Positions 16,874 through 26,824 are shown, counted from the first letter of the stretch. The stretch: 58,167 bases of DNA from Nitrospirota bacterium (GCA_004296885.1 SCVN01000006.1:1-58167); one strand, 5' to 3'. Translations and numbers: made by a program. Notes: a model not told the origin generated them from the letters alone.

Positions 16874-18920
16874 ATCGAAACTCAACGCGCCAGGATTCCT
16901 GCTAGAGACCGTCGGCGCGCTGATCGGCGCAGGCGGATTGAGGGAGTTCGATCGGGTGTTGGGCAGGGAGCTGACGCGCCGCCTCCATGGGGATGCGGCC
17001 GGGCTCTATCTCTACAACCGGTCCGCCCACTCGTTCACCCCCGCCTCCTCCAACTTTGCCGATCCGGCGCATCTGACGAACCAGGTCGGACAGCTTCCGG
17101 CGGCCGGCACCATGAAAGAGGCGGTGGTGCGGACCGGCGCGGCGCTGCTCTGCGAGGACGTGCGGAACTCCCGCTGGACCGAGGCGACGGTCGTCGCCAA
17201 GGCCGGGTTCCGGTCGGCCGTCATGGCTCCGTTGCTGGTCCGTCGCGGCCAAGGAGCGCATGCGGACAGCCGCCCCATCGCCATCGTGTTCGTAGGGGCC
17301 AAGGCCCGGGCCGCCTTTTCCGAAGCCGATCGTCTCTTGCTCCAGGAGCTGGCGCTGCAGATCGCCCCCGTGCTCCAGAACGTGCTGGCCACCGAAGAGC
17401 GGGATGTCCTGATGGCCCTCAACAGCCGCGTGGTCGTCGGCACGGTCACAACCGAAAGCTTGTTGCCGGCGATCGCGGACATTCTCCAGCGGGCGATCCC
17501 GCATGAGATGCGCGGCCTCGTCCGATTCACCGGAGAGGCCCATGCGCCGGGATTCGATCTGATCTACACCGATGGGCTCGAACTGGATCTGGCGCAGCTG
17601 CGCCGGTACCCGTTCGAACGGATGGCTCCGGCGGAGATGCTGGCCACGGGCAAACCGGTATTGATCACCGGTTACGGCCACGAGCGTTTTCCGGAGCGGG
17701 ATTATATCGAGTCCCTCGGCGTCCTCTCGGCGATGCTCTGCCCTCTGACCGTGCGGCGGCAGCCCTTCGGGTTCCTCGCGATCGGCAGCGGCAGGAGGAA
17801 CGCCTTCTCGGAGCGGGACCTGGCCCTGGCCGAGCAGGTCGGCCATCACCTGTCCCAGGCCATTGCGAACATCCTGGCCTACGAGGAAATCAGCCGGCTC
17901 AAGGACCGGCTCGAGCAGGAGAACGTCTACCTCAAGGAGGAACGCGTCGCCTCGGTGGACCGCAAGGAGCTGGTCGGCGAGAGCCCCGTGCTGCAGAAGA
18001 CGCTCAAAGCCATCGAGAAAGTGGCCCCCACCGATTCCACCGTGCTGATCACCGGCGAAACCGGGACCGGTAAGGAGCTGGTCGCCCAGGCGATCCACCA
18101 GCTCTCGCCCCGCAAGCACAAGCCGCTCATCAAGGTCAATTGCGCGGCGCTGCCGCCCACGTTGATCGAGACGGAACTCTTCGGCCACGAGAAAGGCGCG
18201 TTCACCAACGCCACCGCCCGCAAGATCGGCCGGTTCGAGCTGGCCGACGGGGGCACGATTTTCCTGGATGAAGTAGGCGACATCCCGATCGAGTTGCAGG
18301 CGAAGTTGCTGCGGGTCCTGGAAGCGCAGGAGCTGGACCGGGTCGGCGGCACCAGGACCATCACGCTGAACGTCCGGGTCCTCGCCGCAACCAACGCGGA
18401 CCTGGAACAGGCGGTGGAGGACGGGACCTTCCGGGCCGATCTCTATTACCGGCTCAACGTCTTCCCGATCCGCATCCCGCCGCTGCGCGAGCGGCGCGAC
18501 GACATTCCCACGCTCGCGCGCCATTTCGTCAAAAAGTACGGCGCGCGCCACCGTAAAGCCGTCTCCCGGCTCGGCGCGCCGGCGTTACAGGCGTTGACGG
18601 CCTATGCCTGGCCCGGCAACGTCCGCGAGCTGGAGCACGTCATCGAGCGGGCCGTCATCCTCGCCCAGGGTCCCATCCTGACGATCGAGGAACTCGAGAG
18701 CGTGGCGCCCGCACCTCCGGACGGGGCAACGCAAACCGCCGAAGCTCCACGCACCATGGCGGATGCGGAGCGGGCGCACATCCTGGACGCGCTGACCCAG
18801 ACCAACTGGGTCGTGGCCGGCTCCAACGGCGCCGCCGCGCGTCTGGGCTTGAAACGCTCGACGCTGCAACACCGCATGAAGAAGCTGAGCATCAACAAAC
18901 CTCCGCTGTCCCGTCTTTAG
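16866..18920 (+). CDS. Sigma-54-dependent transcriptional activator, FhlA-type (GAF-GAF-AAA-HTH)
   Basis: A 684-residue regulator with two N-terminal GAF domains (about residues 15-170 and 195-350), a short coiled linker, an AAA+ domain and a Fis-type helix-turn-helix. Walker A is GETGTGKELVAQAIH; the sigma-54 contact loop reads GAFTNA instead of the usual GAFTGA; Walker B is GGTIFLDEVGDI. The DNA-binding helix is GAAARLGLKRSTLQHRMKKL. It has no receiver, so it probably senses a small molecule or redox state through GAF. An upstream in-frame ATG at 16806 is possible. It is divergent from the WD40-caspase gene, a candidate target. Confidence 0.9.
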   Translation: MGTSKLNAPGFLLETVGALIGAGGLREFDRVLGRELTRRLHGDAAGLYLYNRSAHSFTPASSNFADPAHLTNQVGQLPAAGTMKEAVVRTGAALLCEDVRNSRWTEATVVAKAGFRSAVMAPLLVRRGQGAHADSRPIAIVFVGAKARAAFSEADRLLLQELALQIAPVLQNVLATEERDVLMALNSRVVVGTVTTESLLPAIADILQRAIPHEMRGLVRFTGEAHAPGFDLIYTDGLELDLAQLRRYPFERMAPAEMLATGKPVLITGYGHERFPERDYIESLGVLSAMLCPLTVRRQPFGFLAIGSGRRNAFSERDLALAEQVGHHLSQAIANILAYEEISRLKDRLEQENVYLKEERVASVDRKELVGESPVLQKTLKAIEKVAPTDSTVLITGETGTGKELVAQAIHQLSPRKHKPLIKVNCAALPPTLIETELFGHEKGAFTNATARKIGRFELADGGTIFLDEVGDIPIELQAKLLRVLEAQELDRVGGTRTITLNVRVLAATNADLEQAVEDGTFRADLYYRLNVFPIRIPPLRERRDDIPTLARHFVKKYGARHRKAVSRLGAPALQALTAYAWPGNVRELEHVIERAVILAQGPILTIEELESVAPAPPDGATQTAEAPRTMADAERAHILDALTQTNWVVAGSNGAAARLGLKRSTLQHRMKKLSINKPPLSRL

Positions 18921-19293
18921 CAAACATCCTCTCCATTTCCCAATAACTTCAACGCATTGGCCGATTCATCGGCTTGATCGGCTTGTCGGATATTCGACAA
19001 GGCCGCTGGCTTTCCCACGATTGCTTGTGCGTTTGGCCACAAAATTGTAAGATTGCTACTAAGTATAGGATTTATCCTACGGGGAGTTGGGGGTACTTCA
19101 TGAAGTTCCCTAACTACTTTCTCGGACTGAATATCTCTCGGACGAGTTCCGCTCCCACCCTCTCGTCTCCTCTCTTTCGCATGTTCGTCAGACCGATGCG
19201 GCGCAGGCAGTCGCTTGCCCACGGAACAGCGATGATCATCAATGTATTCCACCGCGACGCGCGGATGCCTGTCTGTAAGGAGTTCCCTACCAC
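18921..19293. other. Intergenic region with palindromes
   Basis: No credible gene. It holds a short palindrome TAGGAT-TT-ATCCTA at 19066-19079, and an extended imperfect palindrome at 19085-19115 whose core ACTTCATGAAGT (19095-19106) is perfect. Both are candidates for regulator binding upstream of the kinase gene. Confidence 0.55.
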
Positions 19294-19323
19294 ATGAGAA
19301 GCCGGCCATGGCGCACGCTATGA
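19294..19323 (+). CDS. Possible 9-residue leader peptide
   Basis: AAGGAG at 19277-19282 is 11 bases before an ATG that opens a nine-codon frame (MRSRPWRTL). Its TGA stop overlaps an ATG of the downstream kinase (19320) as ATGA. Such an arrangement would couple kinase translation to the leader. Spacing of the ribosome-binding site is slightly long, so this is tentative. Confidence 0.3.
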   Translation: MRSRPWRTL

Positions 19324-21383
19324 CGATCTCTCCGGCCCCGGACTTTCGGGCCCTGTTCGAGTCCGCACCGGGACTCTACCTCGTCCTGACGCCCGCCTTG
19401 ATCATTACGGCGGTCAGCGATGCCTATTTGCGGGCCACCATGACGAAGCGCGAAGAGATTCTGGGACGGCACATTTTCGAGGTCTTTCCGGACAACCCCG
19501 ACGATCCGACTGCGACGGGCGTCGCGAATTTGCGCGCATCTCTCGAGCGAGTCCTGCAACATCGAGCGCCCGACGCGATGGCCGTGCAGAAATACGATAT
19601 TCGAAAGCCCGAATCAGAGGGCGGTGGTTTTGAAGAGCGCTTCTGGAGTCCGGTCAATTCTCCGGTCGTGGGGGTGGATGGAGCGGTCGCCTACATCATC
19701 CATCGCGTCGAAGACGTCACGGACTTCATCCGCCTGAAGCAGTCCGGGAACGAACAGAACCGGATCGCGGAAGCGCTGCGGACGCGCGCGGCTGAAATGG
19801 AAGCGGAGATTTTCGGCAGGGCGCAGCAGATTCAAGAGGTCAATAACCGACTGCGAGCGGAGCTGGATGCCCGCAAACGGGCCGAGGAAGAGCGGGACCG
19901 CTTCTTCACGTTGTCGCTTGACATGCTGTGCATTGCCAAGTCAGACGGCTATTTCAAACGCGTCAGCCCCGCGTTCACGCAAATCTTGGGCTGGAGCACC
20001 GAGGAAATGCTGACCCGGCCGTTCCTGGACCTCGTGCATCCCGACGATCGCCCGGCCACGATTCGCGAAGTCGAGAGGCAGGTCGTCTCCGGAGAAATGG
20101 TCCTCCGGTTCGAAAATCGTTACCGGCACAAGGACGGCTCATGGCGCACGCTCTCGTGGAAGTCCGCCCCCCAGCCGGACGGGACCATGTACGCCACCGC
20201 GCGCGACATTACCGAACGCAATCGGGCGGAGGAAGTGTTGCGCAAGTCGGAAGAAAAATACCGTACGTTGTTCGATTCCATTGACGTAGGCGTGTGTACC
20301 ATCGAAGTGCTGTTCGACGGAAACGAGAAGCCGGTCGATTACCGCTTTCTGGAGGTCAATCCGTCGTTCGAGAAACTGACGGGGATTCACAACGCGTGTG
20401 GCAGAAGAATGCGCGAGATTGCCCCTCTGCACGAAGATCACTGGTTCGACATTTACGGCAAGATAGCCCTGACGGGCGAACCCGCACGCTTTGAAAACCA
20501 GGCGGCACAACTGCACCGCTGGTATGACGTGTACGCGTTCCGCGTCGGAGAGCCGCGGGACAGGCACGTCGCCATCCATTTCAAGGACATCACCGGGCAG
20601 AAGCGGACGGAGGAAGAAATCCGGACCCGCACCGAACAGCTCGCAGCCGCCAACAAGGAACTGGAAGCCTTCTCGTACTCCGTCTCGCATGACCTGCGCG
20701 CCCCGCTGCGCCACATCGACGGTTTTTCGGAACTGCTGGGCAAACAGGCCGCCGGGCTGGACGAGAAAGGCCGGCGGTACCTGAAGACGATTTCGGAGTC
20801 GGCGAAGCAGATGGGGTGCCTGATCGACGACCTCCTGGCCTTTTCACGGATCGGACGGACCGTGTTGAGCGAGACGACCGTCAACCTCAACCGGCTGGTC
20901 GAGGATGTTCGGCAGTCGTTGCGGCAGGACACGGCAGGGAGGCGGATCGCCTGGCTGATCGCCCCCCTGCCCGAGGTGCCGGGAGACCCCTCCATGCTGC
21001 GCCAAGTCTTCGCCAATCTAGTCGGCAACGCCGTGAAATACACCCGTACGCGCGAGGAGGCCCGGATCGAAATCGGCAACCGGAGCGGCGAGCCCGGCGC
21101 GCATGATGACGTCGTGGTCTTTGTCCGCGACAACGGGGTGGGGTTCGACCCGCAGTACACGCACAAGCTCTTCGGCGTATTCCAACGACTGCACAGCGCA
21201 CACGAATTCGAAGGCACCGGCATCGGATTGGCCAACGTCCAGCGCATCATCCATCGGCATGGAGGCCGTGTGTGGGCCGAAGGGGCGGTGGGCGGCGGCG
21301 CGACATTCTACTTTGCATTGCCGACTCGCAGGGAGGGGAACCATGACGTCCGAACTCAAGCGGATTCTGCTGGCGGAAGATAA
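19320..21383 (+). CDS. PAS-domain sensor histidine kinase (phytochrome-like kinase core)
   Basis: About 687 residues with three PAS domains: FRALFESAPGLYLVLTPALI, SLDMLCIAKSDGYFKRVSPA and LFDSIDVGVCTIEVL. A HisKA domain follows with the phospho-His in YSVSHDLRAPLRHIDGFSELL, then a HATPase domain (LVGNAVKYTR, DNGVGFDPQY, GTGIGLANVQRI). No transmembrane segment, so it is cytoplasmic. An ATG at 19308 is an alternative start. The kinase core is the type found in Cph1-like proteins, which pair with small Rcp1-like receivers; exactly such a receiver overlaps its 3' end by 41 bp. Confidence 0.92.
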   Translation: MTISPAPDFRALFESAPGLYLVLTPALIITAVSDAYLRATMTKREEILGRHIFEVFPDNPDDPTATGVANLRASLERVLQHRAPDAMAVQKYDIRKPESEGGGFEERFWSPVNSPVVGVDGAVAYIIHRVEDVTDFIRLKQSGNEQNRIAEALRTRAAEMEAEIFGRAQQIQEVNNRLRAELDARKRAEEERDRFFTLSLDMLCIAKSDGYFKRVSPAFTQILGWSTEEMLTRPFLDLVHPDDRPATIREVERQVVSGEMVLRFENRYRHKDGSWRTLSWKSAPQPDGTMYATARDITERNRAEEVLRKSEEKYRTLFDSIDVGVCTIEVLFDGNEKPVDYRFLEVNPSFEKLTGIHNACGRRMREIAPLHEDHWFDIYGKIALTGEPARFENQAAQLHRWYDVYAFRVGEPRDRHVAIHFKDITGQKRTEEEIRTRTEQLAAANKELEAFSYSVSHDLRAPLRHIDGFSELLGKQAAGLDEKGRRYLKTISESAKQMGCLIDDLLAFSRIGRTVLSETTVNLNRLVEDVRQSLRQDTAGRRIAWLIAPLPEVPGDPSMLRQVFANLVGNAVKYTRTREEARIEIGNRSGEPGAHDDVVVFVRDNGVGFDPQYTHKLFGVFQRLHSAHEFEGTGIGLANVQRIIHRHGGRVWAEGAVGGGATFYFALPTRREGNHDVRTQADSAGGR

Positions 21384-21801
21384 TCCCAAAGACGTGGAGC
21401 TGACCCTGGCGGCGCTGGAGGAACACCATCTGGCCAATGAAGTGGTGGTCGTGAGCGACGGCGCGGAAGCGCTCGACTACCTGTACCGCAGGGGGAAATA
21501 CGCTCTGCGGAGCGGTCACCATCCCGCCGTGGTCATGCTGGACCTCAAGATGCCCAAGGTGGACGGGTTGGAGGTCCTGCGGATGATCAAGGGCGACGAG
21601 CATCTGAAAACGATTCCCGTGGTGATGCTCACCTCGTCGCGCGAGGAGCAGGACCTGGTCAAAAGCTACAAATTGGGCGTGAATGCCTACGTCGTCAAGC
21701 CGGTCGGCTTCCAGGAGTTCATTGACGCCGTCAAGGAACTGGGCGCCTTCTGGGCTCTCGTCAACGAGCCGCCGGTGGGGAGCGTGCACAAGACGAAGTG
21801 A
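21343..21801 (+). CDS. Rcp1-like response regulator (receiver only)
   Basis: A 152-residue single-domain receiver: acidic residues in LLAEDNPKDVEL, phospho-Asp in VVMLDLKMPKVDGLEVL, Thr in VVMLTSSREE, Lys in AYVVKPVGFQEF. The loop EALDYLYRRGKY is typical of the Rcp1/phytochrome-associated family. GGGAGGGG lies before the ATG. Overlap with the upstream kinase gene points to a cognate pair. It has no DNA-binding output, so it relays phosphate or acts by protein contact, perhaps with the hybrid kinase encoded 8 bp downstream. Confidence 0.92.
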   Translation: MTSELKRILLAEDNPKDVELTLAALEEHHLANEVVVVSDGAEALDYLYRRGKYALRSGHHPAVVMLDLKMPKVDGLEVLRMIKGDEHLKTIPVVMLTSSREEQDLVKSYKLGVNAYVVKPVGFQEFIDAVKELGAFWALVNEPPVGSVHKTK

Positions 21802-21809
21802 GGTGCTCG

Positions 21810-24251
21810 ATGGCTGAGCGATTGCGCATCCTTCATCTCGAAGACAATCCGAACGACGCGGACCTCGTCAAGGGTCTGCTCGAAACGGATGGCCTTGCCT
21901 GTGACCTCGCCGTCGTCGAAAACCGGGCCGATTTCGCGGCCGCGCTCGAGCGGGGAGACTTCGACCTGATCCTGTCCGATTTCTCGCTGCCGTCCTACGA
22001 TGGCCGGTCTGCATTGTTGCTCGCCCGGCGAAGGTGTCCCGATGTGCCGTACATTTTTTTCTCGGGGACCATCGGCGAAGCCGCTGCCATTGAGTCCCTC
22101 AAGGCTGGAGCCACCGACTACGTCCTGAAACAATGGCCCGCTCGCCTCGTCCCCGCCATACGCCGCGCCTTGAGCGAAGCCCGGGAGTCGGAGGAGCGCA
22201 AGCGGGCGGAAGAGAAGTTACGGCAGGTTCAGGAACAGTTCACGGGCATCTTCAATTCGTCCAAGGACGCGATCGGATACGCGACGCTCGACGGGCTCTT
22301 TTTAGAAGTGAATGCGGCATTCGAGAAACTGACGGGCCACTCGAAGGAAGAACTCCTTGTGAAGACGCACCAGGCGCTCACCCCGATGGAGTACCGCCGG
22401 ACTGAAGCCGACATCGTCAATACCGTCGTCAGGACCGGGGAGCCGGCTGAATATGAAAAAGAATACATCCGGAAGGATGGGACGCGGGTCCCCATTGAGG
22501 TCACGGTGTTTGCCGTAAACGGAAGCGACGGAACGCCCGCCGGCCTGGCCACGATTGTCAAAGACATCACCCAGCGAAAAATTGCCGAGCGCCGTCGGAC
22601 GGCACAATATGCGGTGACCAGCGTCCTCGCCGAGTCTCCGACGCTCGCCGAGGCCGTGCCGAATATCCTGCGGCCGATCTGCGAGAGCCTGGGGTGGGAA
22701 TTGGGCGCCCTGTGGTTCGTGGATGAGGCGGCCAATGTTCTCCGTTTCGTCGAACTCTGGCGCGCCCCCCAGACCTCGGTCCCCACATTCGAGGCGCACA
22801 CCCGCCAGATGGTGTTCGCGCCGGGCGAAGGCATGCCCGGTCGCGTCTGGACGACAGCGCAGCCGCTTTGGATTCCCGACGTCATCGCCGACTCCAACTT
22901 TCCACGGGCGCCGTTCGCGAAGCAGGAAGGGCTCCATGCGGCTTGCGGGTTCCCCATCGTCAGCGGAGATAAAGTCATCGGCGTGCTCGAATTTTTCAGC
23001 CGTGAAATCAGGGAGCCGGACCGCGACTTGCTGCAAATGCTCCACGCCATCGTCACCCAGATCGGCCAATTCGGCGAGCGCACGCTGCTCGCCGCACAAC
23101 TCCGTCAGGCGCAAAAGATGGAGGCGATCGGGCTCCTGGCCGGAGGCATCGCCCATGATTTCAACAATCTTCTGACCGTGATCAACGGCTACAGCGATCT
23201 CACGCTCGAGAGCCTCGCGCCGGACGATCGCAACCGCGGCAGCATCGACCAGATCAAGAAGGCCGGCAAGCGGGCCGCCGCCTTGACCAGCCAACTGCTC
23301 GCCTTCAGCCGCAAGCAGATTCTGCAGCTCAAAGTCGTGGAATTGAGCCAGCTGGTCCGCAATATCGAGCCCATGCTGCGGCGCCTGATCAGTGAAGACA
23401 TCCAACTGACCACCACGTTCGCGGCGGACCTGGGCACGGTCAAAGTCGATTCCGGACAGATCGACCAGGTGCTCATGAACCTGGTGGTCAACGCCCGCGA
23501 TGCCATGCCCAAGGGCGGGAGGATATCCATCCAAACCGCCAACATCGAATTGGAGGAGGGGGCCGTCCGCAAGCAGATTTCCGTGCCGGCTGGCTCCTAC
23601 GTGACGCTGGCCGTGAGCGACACAGGAACCGGCATGACGCCGGAGGTGCAGGCGCGCATCTTCGAGCCCTTCTTCACGACGAAGCAGCCGGGCAAGGGGA
23701 CGGGACTGGGGCTGCCCATGGTGTTCGGCATCGTCAAGCAGAGCGGCGGCCACGTGCTGGTGTCCAGCGAGCCGGGACGCGGCACGACGTTTACCCTCTA
23801 TTTCCCCCTGGCCAGGGACTCGGTGGAACGCGACGAACGGGCCCGGACGCAGGTCGAGGCGCTGGGCGGATCGGAAACCTTGCTGGTGGTCGAAGACGAC
23901 GATTCGGTCCGAACGTTCACCTGCCAGGTCCTGCGGGGACAGGGGTATCGCGTGCTGGAGGCGAAAGACGGCCATCACGCACTGCTCCTCTGCGAGCAAC
24001 ACAAAGACCCGATCCACCTGGTCGTCACGGACGTGGTGATGCCGGACATGAGCGGACGCGAGGTGGCCGATCGCCTGACTCCTTGCCGGCCGGAAACGAA
24101 AGTGCTCTACCTGTCTGGCTATACGGACGATACCATCGTTCACCATGGCGTCCTCGATCCAGCGATTGCGTTTCTGCACAAGCCCTTTACTCCCGACGTC
24201 CTGTTGCGCAAGGTACGCGAGGTATTAGCCACGCCACACCCGAAATCCTGA
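21810..24251 (+). CDS. Hybrid sensor histidine kinase (REC-PAS-GAF-HisKA-HATPase-REC)
   Basis: An 813-residue cytoplasmic protein. Order: receiver 1 (ILHLEDNPNDADLV, Asp in LILSDFSLPSYDG); PAS (about 145-260); GAF (about 270-420); HisKA with phospho-His in GGIAHDFNNLLTVINGYSDL; HATPase (NLVVNARDAMPKGG, DTGTGMTPEV, GTGLGLPMVFGIV); and C-terminal receiver (LLVVEDDDSVRTF, VVTDVVMPDMSG, FLHKPFTPDV). Both receivers keep their phospho-acceptor. The ATG at 21810 has AGGTG 5 bases upstream. It belongs to the same unit as the preceding kinase and receiver, forming a phosphorelay. Confidence 0.93.
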   Translation: MAERLRILHLEDNPNDADLVKGLLETDGLACDLAVVENRADFAAALERGDFDLILSDFSLPSYDGRSALLLARRRCPDVPYIFFSGTIGEAAAIESLKAGATDYVLKQWPARLVPAIRRALSEARESEERKRAEEKLRQVQEQFTGIFNSSKDAIGYATLDGLFLEVNAAFEKLTGHSKEELLVKTHQALTPMEYRRTEADIVNTVVRTGEPAEYEKEYIRKDGTRVPIEVTVFAVNGSDGTPAGLATIVKDITQRKIAERRRTAQYAVTSVLAESPTLAEAVPNILRPICESLGWELGALWFVDEAANVLRFVELWRAPQTSVPTFEAHTRQMVFAPGEGMPGRVWTTAQPLWIPDVIADSNFPRAPFAKQEGLHAACGFPIVSGDKVIGVLEFFSREIREPDRDLLQMLHAIVTQIGQFGERTLLAAQLRQAQKMEAIGLLAGGIAHDFNNLLTVINGYSDLTLESLAPDDRNRGSIDQIKKAGKRAAALTSQLLAFSRKQILQLKVVELSQLVRNIEPMLRRLISEDIQLTTTFAADLGTVKVDSGQIDQVLMNLVVNARDAMPKGGRISIQTANIELEEGAVRKQISVPAGSYVTLAVSDTGTGMTPEVQARIFEPFFTTKQPGKGTGLGLPMVFGIVKQSGGHVLVSSEPGRGTTFTLYFPLARDSVERDERARTQVEALGGSETLLVVEDDDSVRTFTCQVLRGQGYRVLEAKDGHHALLLCEQHKDPIHLVVTDVVMPDMSGREVADRLTPCRPETKVLYLSGYTDDTIVHHGVLDPAIAFLHKPFTPDVLLRKVREVLATPHPKS

Positions 24252-24484
24252 CCGGCGCGGCCGGACATGCCCGCCCTTGTTTGCTTCTCAGGTTGTGCCC
24301 GCAGGTCGTCAGGCCTGACCATATATGGGCAGAAAAGCGCCGGCCGTCACCGCTCACCAAGCTCCGTGAAATCTTCAGGGCGATCAGCAGTTACAACCGG
24401 TTAGCTGCTCCGGCTCACCGGCCCGTCTCGTCTGGCATCATCCCTGCTCTCAGACATCGCCCTATGCATCGGCAGGACCTTCAC

Positions 24485-24883
24485 ATGCAACCCGAGACCA
24501 TCGGCCAGGCGCTGCAAGATTATCTCGGCGAACGGCAGGCCCAGATCGCGCCAACCGGCGACCGGTCTTGCACCGGCCGAGTCTTCGACTGGTGCGGGGA
24601 CGTACTGGAGTTTCTGGCGGAGGGGGTCTCCGAACGGTTTGCCGCGCGGGGGATCAGCTTCTCCAGCCCCTTCCCGGGCCCCTTCCGTCTGTGGGACGAA
24701 GACCAGCAGCAGGACGGCGAGCATGTCCGCCGCTTCTGGACCACGGCACTGTTGCACGGCTGCCCGGTCGCCAAGCTCTGCACGTTCTTTTTTCACCGGC
24801 ATGATACGCCGGCGATTCCCAGGCCGCCTCGCGTGGTGGCCTTTCCGCCGGATTGTCGAGGCGACGAAGCCGAAACCCTATGA
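24485..24883 (+). CDS. Hypothetical protein upstream of the ABC exporter
   Basis: A 132-residue protein of unknown family, without signal peptide or membrane segment. Visible features are an acidic DWCGDVLEFLAEG segment and FSSPFPGPFRLWDEDQQQDG, with three cysteines. The ATG at 24485 has AGGA 8 bases upstream; an ATG at 24464 is an alternative. Its stop overlaps the permease ATG (ATGA), so it is co-translated with the exporter and may be an accessory factor. The 233 bp before it contain only a short TCAGGCCTGA palindrome. Confidence 0.6.
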   Translation: MQPETIGQALQDYLGERQAQIAPTGDRSCTGRVFDWCGDVLEFLAEGVSERFAARGISFSSPFPGPFRLWDEDQQQDGEHVRRFWTTALLHGCPVAKLCTFFFHRHDTPAIPRPPRVVAFPPDCRGDEAETL

Positions 24884-26010
24884 GTTATGTGGCGCTCAAG
24901 ATGCTCTTCGGCGATCGGGCCAAGTACCTGATGCTGCTCTGTGGCCTGACCTTTTGCGTCATGCTGATCGTGCAGCAGGGCTCCATTTTCTGGGGCCTGA
25001 TGATCTGGTCGGAGTCCGGGATCAGCAACCTCAACGTCCAGATTTGGGTGACGGACCCGAACATCAGCCAGGTGGCGGAGGTGAAGCCCATCGCCTCCAC
25101 CACCGTGGAGCGCGTGCGGAGCGTGCCGGGCGTCGAGTGGGCCGTGCCGCTTTACCGGGGCGTGGGCCGGGCCCGCCTGGCCAACGGCGAGTATCACCAG
25201 ATCACGCTCATGGGGCTGGACGCTTCGACCCTCATCGGCCGTCCGGCCCACATGGAGGAAGGCCGCATCGAAGACCTGCGGACGCCGGACGCGGTCGTGG
25301 TGGACCAGTGGGCGGTGGAGCGAATGGGCGGACCGGAGGTGATCAAAGTCGGGACGATCTTTGAGATCAACGACAAGAAGGCCCGCATCGTGGGCATCGC
25401 CCATGTGCAGAAGGACTTCCAAAACATCCCCTCCGTCTATGCGACCTTCGAGCGGGCCACCACCTATGCCCCGCCGGAACGCCGCCTGCTCTCGTACGTG
25501 CTGGCCAAGGCCAGGGACAACGAGCCGGTGGAAGCGGTGACCAAACGCATCACCGAACAGACGGGCCTGGGCGCCTTCACCCAGGAGGAATTCGGCTGGA
25601 AGACGATCCTATGGGTGCTCAAGAACACCGGCATCGGGATCAACTTCGGCACCACAATCCTGCTGGGCTTCATCGTGGGCATGGCCATCGCCGGGCAGAC
25701 CTTCTATTTGTTCACGGTCGAGAACCTCCGGCAGTTCGGGGCGCTGAAGGCCATGGGGGCCAGCACCTTCGCGCTGGCCCGCATGATCATCCTGCAAGCC
25801 TTTACCGTCGGGATCATCGGGTTCGGCGTCGGCATCGGTCTGGCCACATTGTTCGGGACACTGGCCGCGTCCAAAGGCCAGCTGCCTTTTTCAGAGACCT
25901 GGCCCTTGCTCTGGCTCGTGTTCGGCTCCCTGCTGGCCATCTGCACCTTTTCGGCCACGATCAGCATCATCAAGCTGGCCAAGTTGGAGCCAGCCATCGT
26001 GTTCAGATGA
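24880..26010 (+). CDS. ABC exporter permease (MacB/FtsX/DevC-type)
   Basis: A 376-residue permease with one N-terminal transmembrane segment (about residues 18-38), a periplasmic region of about 190 residues, and three C-terminal membrane segments (about 245-270, 300-325, 345-365). The cytoplasmic loop LRQFGALKAMGAS is the conserved coupling motif of the FtsX domain. Together with the next two genes it makes a DevBCA-like set that drives substrate from the periplasm through a TolC-type channel. Translation is coupled to the upstream gene by ATGA. Confidence 0.9.
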   Translation: MSYVALKMLFGDRAKYLMLLCGLTFCVMLIVQQGSIFWGLMIWSESGISNLNVQIWVTDPNISQVAEVKPIASTTVERVRSVPGVEWAVPLYRGVGRARLANGEYHQITLMGLDASTLIGRPAHMEEGRIEDLRTPDAVVVDQWAVERMGGPEVIKVGTIFEINDKKARIVGIAHVQKDFQNIPSVYATFERATTYAPPERRLLSYVLAKARDNEPVEAVTKRITEQTGLGAFTQEEFGWKTILWVLKNTGIGINFGTTILLGFIVGMAIAGQTFYLFTVENLRQFGALKAMGASTFALARMIILQAFTVGIIGFGVGIGLATLFGTLAASKGQLPFSETWPLLWLVFGSLLAICTFSATISIIKLAKLEPAIVFR

Positions 26011-26020
26011 GCCGGTGACG

Positions 26021-26824
26021 ATGGAACTGGACGCACAAACAACAGACGTGAGTACGGGAGAGGCGCCTGGAGGGACTCCGCCCGCTGTGATGGTTCGCGG
26101 CGTCATCAAGTCGTTCGGCGCCGGTGACACCAAAGTCACCGTGCTGAAGGGCATCGACCTGGACGTCCGCATGGGCGAGCTGCTCCTGCTGGTCGGCGAG
26201 TCCGGCGGCGGCAAAACGACCCTGCTGTCGGTGATTGCCGGCATCCTGGACATCGACGAAGGCCAGTTGGACGTGCTGGGCGTGCCGCTCCCCCAGCTGT
26301 CCGGCGGCAAGAAAACCAGGTTTCGCGGGCAGACGATGGGGTTCATTTTTCAGCAGTTCAATCTGTTGCCGGCCTTGACCGCCGCCGAAAACGTGGCCGT
26401 GCCCCTGCTCATCCACGGGACCCCCAAGAAAGACGCGATCCGGCGCGCGCGGACGATGCTGGGCAGCGTGGGGCTGGGGGATCGGACGGAGTTTGTGCCG
26501 GCCAAGCTGTCCGGCGGGCAGCAGCAGCGGGTCGCCATCGCCCGCGCCCTGGTCTCCGAGCCGCGCCTCCTGATCTGCGACGAGCCGACCGCGGCCCTGG
26601 ACGGAGAGAACGGCCAGAAGATCATGGCGATCCTGCGGGACGTCGGGCGCTCGCCGGAACGGGCGGTGATCGTCGTGACCCACGACAGTCGCATTTTCCA
26701 TTTCGGCGACCGGATCGCCGAGTTGACGGACGGACGCATCGTCAGCGTGCATGAGGCACCGAGGCCGAGCCCCAGGGCGGCAGATGCGGGAAAGCCCCCC
26801 GCTTCAATGGAGTCACCAGCATGA
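26021..26824 (+). CDS. ABC exporter ATP-binding protein (MacB/LolD-type)
   Basis: A 267-residue ATPase with all motifs intact: Walker A GESGGGKTTLL, Q-loop FIFQQFNLLPALT, signature LSGGQQQRVAIARAL, Walker B LLICDEPTAALD and H-loop VVTHDSR. A GTG at 26015 could add two residues. It lies 10 bp after the permease and overlaps the next gene by 4 bases (ATGA). Powers the exporter of this operon. Confidence 0.93.
   Translation: MELDAQTTDVSTGEAPGGTPPAVMVRGVIKSFGAGDTKVTVLKGIDLDVRMGELLLLVGESGGGKTTLLSVIAGILDIDEGQLDVLGVPLPQLSGGKKTRFRGQTMGFIFQQFNLLPALTAAENVAVPLLIHGTPKKDAIRRARTMLGSVGLGDRTEFVPAKLSGGQQQRVAIARALVSEPRLLICDEPTAALDGENGQKIMAILRDVGRSPERAVIVVTHDSRIFHFGDRIAELTDGRIVSVHEAPRPSPRAADAGKPPASMESPA

Noticed and set aside
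18974-19297. 107-residue frame before the PAS kinase
   Set aside because: No ribosome-binding site, no family similarity, unusual composition, and palindromes run through it.
22302-24179. A 625-residue minus-strand frame
   Set aside because: Shadow of the hybrid kinase, whose domains are complete on the plus strand.
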